Positions 12,024 to 15,160 of a stretch of DNA of 15,160 bases are shown here, one piece after another. The stretch lies in NCBI GenBank assembly GCA_044370695.1, contig JBILVB010000096.1, positions 1-15,160 of the forward strand, given 5' to 3'. The notes beneath the pieces are model-generated. The model ran no database searches. It saw nothing but the letters and a program-made list of their open reading frames with translations, and was not told the origin of the DNA. A program made the position numbers and the translations under genes. Source of the stretch: JBEIFW01 sp044370695 (GTDB taxonomy: Bacteria; Actinomycetota; Acidimicrobiia; Acidimicrobiales; Ilumatobacteraceae). Numbering within the stretch: position 1 is the first letter of the stretch; the number at the start of each line of letters is the position of its first letter.

Positions 12024-13454
12024 ATGCGACGCGCCGCCGCCATCTTCGACCTCGACCGGACGCTGCTCGCCGGTGCCAGCGGCCCGGTGCTGTCGGCCGC
12101 CCTGCGCGCGAGCGGCGCGATCGACGGTCCCTCGATCCCCGGCGAAGGGCTCGTCTACGACCTGTTCAACCGGATCGGCGAGACCCTCCCGGCGATGGCG
12201 CTCGCCCGTCAGGCCGCGTCGCTCGCTCGGGGGCGGTCCCGCGAGGCCTTCCTCGCCGCTGCCGAGGCCGCAGCCGCGCCGCTCGCCGACCTGGTGCAGC
12301 CCTACGCCCTGGGCCTGATCGAGGAGCACCGGGCTGCCGGTCGGGCGCTGGTGCTGGCCACGACCACCCCCTACGACCTGGTCGCACCGCTCGGGGAGTT
12401 GCTCGGCTTCGACGAGGTGATCGGCACCCGGTACGGCTGCTCGGCCGACGGCCGTTACGACGGGACGCTCAACGGGCCGTTCGTCTGGTCGGCCGGCAAG
12501 CGGGCGGCGGTCCGGGAGTGGGCCGAGCGGACCGGGGTCGACCTCGCCGCGAGCTGGTTCTACTCCGACAGCATCTACGACCTGCCGCTGCTGTCGGCCG
12601 TCGGCCACCCGGTGGCCGTGAACCCCGACCCGCGCCTGGCGCTGTGGGCCACCCTGCGACGATGGCCGGTGCAGCACCTCGACGTCCCGGCCGGGGTGCC
12701 CAAGGTGCCGGTGCTCGGGCTCGAACCCCAGCAGCTCGCCCTGCAGCTCGCCCGGCCCGAACTGCTGCCCTTCGCCCGGTTCGACGTCGCCGGCGTCGAA
12801 CACATCCCCGCCGTCGGCCCCGGGCTGCTCGTGGGCAACCACCGGTCGTACTTCGACGTCACCGCCATGGCGGTGGCGATCGCCCGCAGCGGGCGCACGG
12901 TGCGGTTCCTGGGCAAGAAGGAGGTGTTCGACGCTCCGGTGGTCGGCCAGATCGCTCGGGCCATGGGTGGCATCCGGGTGGATCGTGGCACCGGCAGCGA
13001 CGAGCCCCTGGCCCAGGCCGCCGACGCGCTGCGCAACGGACAGCTCGTGGCGATCATGCCGCAGGGGACGATCCCGCGCGGACCCGCGTTCTTCGACCCG
13101 GTCCTTCGGGGCCGGTGGGGGGCGGCGCGCCTGGCGACCCTGACCCGGGTGCCGGTGATCCCCGTGGGGCTGTGGGGCACCGAGCACGTGTGGCCCCGTT
13201 CGTCGCGGGTGCCGCATCTGTGGAACGTGCTCGACCCGCCGGCGGTCCAGGTGCGCGTCGGCGAGCCGGTCGCCCTTCGGCACCGCAGCGCGGACGCCGA
13301 CACCAAGCGGATCATGGCGGCGATCGCCGCACTCCTGCCGGACGAGGCCCGGGAGACCCGTTCGCCCACCGCCGAGGAGCTCCGGCGCACCTACCCGCCG
13401 GGCTACCGGGGCGACCCGGCCGCCGAGACCGCCCGGCGGCCCGGCACCGACTGA
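12024..13454 (+). CDS. plsC: Fused HAD-IB phosphatase / 1-acyl-glycerol-3-phosphate acyltransferase (PlsC)
   Basis: A 476-residue two-domain protein. Domain 1 (about 1-220) is a HAD subfamily IB (SerB-like) phosphatase: motif I IFDLDRTLL with Asp9 and Asp11, motif II LATTTP (Thr113-115), motif III Lys159 in SAGKRAAV, motif IV YSDSIYDLPLL (Asp182, Asp186). Domain 2 (about 250-440) is a PlsC acyltransferase: HX4D in VGNHRSYFDVT (His273, Asp278), FLGKKEVFDAPVVG, GGIRVDRG (315-322) and MPQGTIPRG, where Gln347 replaces the usual Glu of PEGT, then VPVIPVGLWGTE. The same order of domains is known in actinobacterial proteins such as Rv2483c of M. tuberculosis. The likely role is acylation of lysophosphatidic acid, with the HAD domain acting on a phosphorylated lipid or metabolite; phosphoserine is only the family default. 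ATG 12024 is set by the TACGCT box. The acyl-CoA ligase gene follows 53 bases later. Confidence 0.9.
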   Translation: MRRAAAIFDLDRTLLAGASGPVLSAALRASGAIDGPSIPGEGLVYDLFNRIGETLPAMALARQAASLARGRSREAFLAAAEAAAAPLADLVQPYALGLIEEHRAAGRALVLATTTPYDLVAPLGELLGFDEVIGTRYGCSADGRYDGTLNGPFVWSAGKRAAVREWAERTGVDLAASWFYSDSIYDLPLLSAVGHPVAVNPDPRLALWATLRRWPVQHLDVPAGVPKVPVLGLEPQQLALQLARPELLPFARFDVAGVEHIPAVGPGLLVGNHRSYFDVTAMAVAIARSGRTVRFLGKKEVFDAPVVGQIARAMGGIRVDRGTGSDEPLAQAADALRNGQLVAIMPQGTIPRGPAFFDPVLRGRWGAARLATLTRVPVIPVGLWGTEHVWPRSSRVPHLWNVLDPPAVQVRVGEPVALRHRSADADTKRIMAAIAALLPDEARETRSPTAEELRRTYPPGYRGDPAAETARRPGTD

Positions 13455-13494
13455 CCGCTGCGGACCGGAGGATCACGGCCCGAGCCGGGCCTGC

Positions 13495-13500
13495 GAGAAT
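13495..13500 (+). promoter_or_regulatory. -10-like GAGAAT of the acyl-CoA ligase gene
   Basis: GAGAAT ends 7 bases before ATG 13508, the same spacing as the other leaderless starts, but lacks the first T of TAnnnT, so it is weaker evidence. The gene could also be read from the HAD-PlsC promoter. Confidence 0.35.
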
Positions 13501-13507
13501 CCGGCCG

Positions 13508-15046
13508 ATGGACGTACGCACGCAGATGCGCCGGGCCGTGCAGTTCAACCGCGACCGGCCCGCCGTGATCACCGCGGACCGGGTGCTCAGCTTCGCCGAG
13601 GCCTGGGAGCGCGGCTGCCGCCTGGCCAACGGGCTGCTGTCGCTCGGGGTACGCCCCGGCGACCGGGTCGGTGGCCTCGAGGACAACAACCTCGCGGCGG
13701 CCGACTTCTTCATCGGGTGTGCGGTCGGAGGGTTCTGTCGGGTGCCGCTGTACCCGCGCAACTCGCCCGAGGCCCACGCCCACATGCTCGAGCACACGGG
13801 CGCCACTGCGGTCATGGCCGACGAGGCGCACGCCGCTGGCGTCCGGGGGCTCGACGGGCGCCTCGCGGACCTGGCCCACGTGCTCGTGCGCGATGGCGGC
13901 TACGAGGACTGGTTGGCGGCCCAGTCCGCCGACGACCCCGAGGTGCGCATCAGCGAGGACGACTGGTACGTGATCCGCCACTCCGGCGGTACGACCGGGC
14001 GGGCCAAGGGTGTCGCCTACACCCACAAGGACTGGCTGCTCGTCTGCCGCAACTGGGCGTACCCGATCGCTCGGATCGAACCGCACTCCGTCGTCGGCCA
14101 TGCGGGGCCGATCTCCCACGGGTCGGGCTACCTGTTCCTGCCGGGCTGGTTGCACGGGGCGGCGAACCTGCTGTTCGGGGCGTTCGAGCCGGGCACGGTG
14201 CTCGAGCTGATGGAGCGCCACCGCATGAGCCACATGTTCGTCGTGCCGACGATCCTCGCCGCGCTCACTCGTCACCCGACCGCCGCGACACGGGACTGGT
14301 CGGCACTGCGGGCCTTCGTCGTCGGTGGCGCGCCGATCACCGACGACACGGCGCTGAGCGCCCACGGCGTGTTCGGCGACACGCTCTACCAGGGGTTCGG
14401 CCAGACCGAGGCGCTACCGCTCGCGTTCATGGGCCCGCAGGAGTGGTTCGGGGACATTCCCGGGTCGACGCCGCTGCGGGCCGCCGGGCGCGTCATGCCC
14501 TATGCGGAGCTGGAGATCTGGGACGAGGACGGCAACCCCTTGCCGATCGGATCCGAGGGGGAGATCGTCGCCAAGGTCGAGGGGCAGATGCGGGGCTTCT
14601 GGGGCGATCCGGAGTTGTCGGCCGTCCGCATCGTCGACGGCTGGGTCCGCACCGGCGACATCGGGCGCATCGACGCCAACGGCTACGTCTACGTGCTCGA
14701 CCGGGCCGACGACATGATCATCTCCGGCGGGTTCAACATCTGGCCCGCCGAGTTGGAGACCGTGCTCTGCGATCACCCGGCGGTCGTCGAAGCGGCGGTG
14801 TTCGGGGTGCCCGACGAACGGTGGGGGGAGTCCCCGGTCGCGGTGGTCTGCGTCGACGGCATCACGCCGGTGACCGAGGCCGAGCTGATCGAGCGATGCC
14901 GGGACCGGTTGGGGTCGTACAAGAAGCCCGCACGGGTGGAGATCCGCACCGAACCGCTGCCCAAGAGCGTGGTGGGCAAACTCCAGCGCAAGGCCCTGCG
15001 CGAGCCCTACTGGGCCGGTCACGACCGCCGCGTCGCCGGGAACTGA
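13508..15046 (+). CDS. AMP-forming acyl-CoA synthetase/ligase (class I adenylate-forming enzyme)
   Basis: A 512-residue ANL-superfamily enzyme with all core motifs: the P-loop HSGGTTGRAKGV (158-169), VVGGAPI (271-277), YQGFGQTE (294-301), GWVRTGDIG (378-386), DRADDMIISGGFNIWPAELE in pieces at 398-417 with the hinge Asp398, and the C-terminal catalytic lysine in PKSVVGKLQRKAL (Lys491). It activates a carboxylic acid with ATP to the acyl-AMP and transfers it to CoA in the cytosol. The substrate could be a medium- or long-chain fatty acid or an aromatic acid; sequence does not tell. The P-loop has Ala in place of the usual Pro before Lys. ATG 13508 is chosen from spacing and the start of the family-like N-terminus. 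Context next to an acyltransferase suggests supply of acyl-CoA for phospholipid synthesis, which is inference. Confidence 0.92.
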   Translation: MDVRTQMRRAVQFNRDRPAVITADRVLSFAEAWERGCRLANGLLSLGVRPGDRVGGLEDNNLAAADFFIGCAVGGFCRVPLYPRNSPEAHAHMLEHTGATAVMADEAHAAGVRGLDGRLADLAHVLVRDGGYEDWLAAQSADDPEVRISEDDWYVIRHSGGTTGRAKGVAYTHKDWLLVCRNWAYPIARIEPHSVVGHAGPISHGSGYLFLPGWLHGAANLLFGAFEPGTVLELMERHRMSHMFVVPTILAALTRHPTAATRDWSALRAFVVGGAPITDDTALSAHGVFGDTLYQGFGQTEALPLAFMGPQEWFGDIPGSTPLRAAGRVMPYAELEIWDEDGNPLPIGSEGEIVAKVEGQMRGFWGDPELSAVRIVDGWVRTGDIGRIDANGYVYVLDRADDMIISGGFNIWPAELETVLCDHPAVVEAAVFGVPDERWGESPVAVVCVDGITPVTEAELIERCRDRLGSYKKPARVEIRTEPLPKSVVGKLQRKALREPYWAGHDRRVAGN

Positions 15047-15071
15047 ACCCGGGCCCACCCCCCGCCCCCGG

Positions 15072-15136
15072 CCGTCGTCCCCGGCCGCCGTCCCCGGCCG
15101 CCGTCCCCGGCCGTCGTCCCCGGCCGTCGTCCCCGG
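15072..15136 (+). repeat. Tandem repeat, five copies of 13 bp (CCGYCGTCCCCGG)
   Basis: Five exact-length units at 15072, 15085, 15098, 15111 and 15124 differ only at the fourth base (T, C, C, T, T). The array begins 25 bases after the ligase stop, in the intergenic space at the right edge; a partial unit precedes it (15064-15071). 13 is not a multiple of three, so it is not coding repeat. No gene is visible in 15047-15160. Confidence 0.9.
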
Positions 15137-15160
15137 CGATGTGGTGCGTGAGCGGCATCA

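Noticed and set aside
11766..13283. A 505-codon open frame on the - strand and a 95-codon one at 11756-12043
   Set aside because: They are antisense to the 6C RNA and HAD-PlsC gene and would translate the terminator hairpin; no motifs.
15072..15136. CRISPR array
   Set aside because: The units are 13 bp, directly adjacent and without spacers, and no cas gene is present.
14862..15158. A - strand frame through the 13-bp repeats
   Set aside because: The frame is repeat-derived low-complexity sequence running antisense into the ligase gene.

Overview
The window is about 70% GC or more, is densely packed, and reads as chromosome of a high-GC actinobacterium. Support for this comes from a phosphatidylinositol-synthase-type enzyme followed by a PatA-type acyltransferase, a 6C small RNA (a family known from Actinobacteria), a HAD-PlsC fusion protein, and many leaderless genes with a TAnnnT box 6-9 bases before the start codon. 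The general style suggests an Acidimicrobiia-like lineage, but that is inference and not proven here. I see no insertion sequence, integrase, CRISPR array, toxin-antitoxin pair or defence operon.

Left part (1-2970, + strand): the 3' end of a CDP-alcohol phosphatidyltransferase, an LpxL/HtrB-type acyltransferase (a PatA-like step of phosphatidylinositol mannoside synthesis), a lone family-3 solute-binding-protein fold without signal peptide, and an alpha/beta hydrolase of the proline-iminopeptidase type. A hairpin at 2946-2970 separates these from convergent genes. Middle-left (2975-6664, - strand): an APH-fold kinase lies downstream of an 806-residue double-domain CaiB/BaiF CoA-transferase whose first half lacks the catalytic aspartate; tRNA-Leu(UAG) lies upstream of it. 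Middle (6710-9269): a two-gene + strand operon (membrane-anchored small protein plus HTTM-domain membrane protein) converges on, and overlaps by 25 bases, a - strand citrate synthase. Middle-right (9390-11725, - strand): a LysR regulator followed by an acyl-CoA carboxylase carboxyltransferase subunit.

Right part (11736-15160): a 6C-type small RNA with two hairpins carrying CCCCCC loops and a strong terminator starts from a promoter back-to-back with the LysR promoter; the two share -35 bases. Then come a HAD phosphatase/PlsC acyltransferase fusion, an AMP-forming acyl-CoA ligase, and a 13-bp tandem repeat at the right edge.

The general theme is membrane lipid synthesis and acyl-CoA metabolism: phospholipid head group and acyl transfer, CoA transfer, CoA ligation, acyl-CoA carboxylation and citrate synthesis. 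No single contiguous new pathway is evident. The most interesting parts are the 6C RNA/LysR divergent promoter, the half-degenerate fused CoA-transferase and the HTTM two-gene unit.
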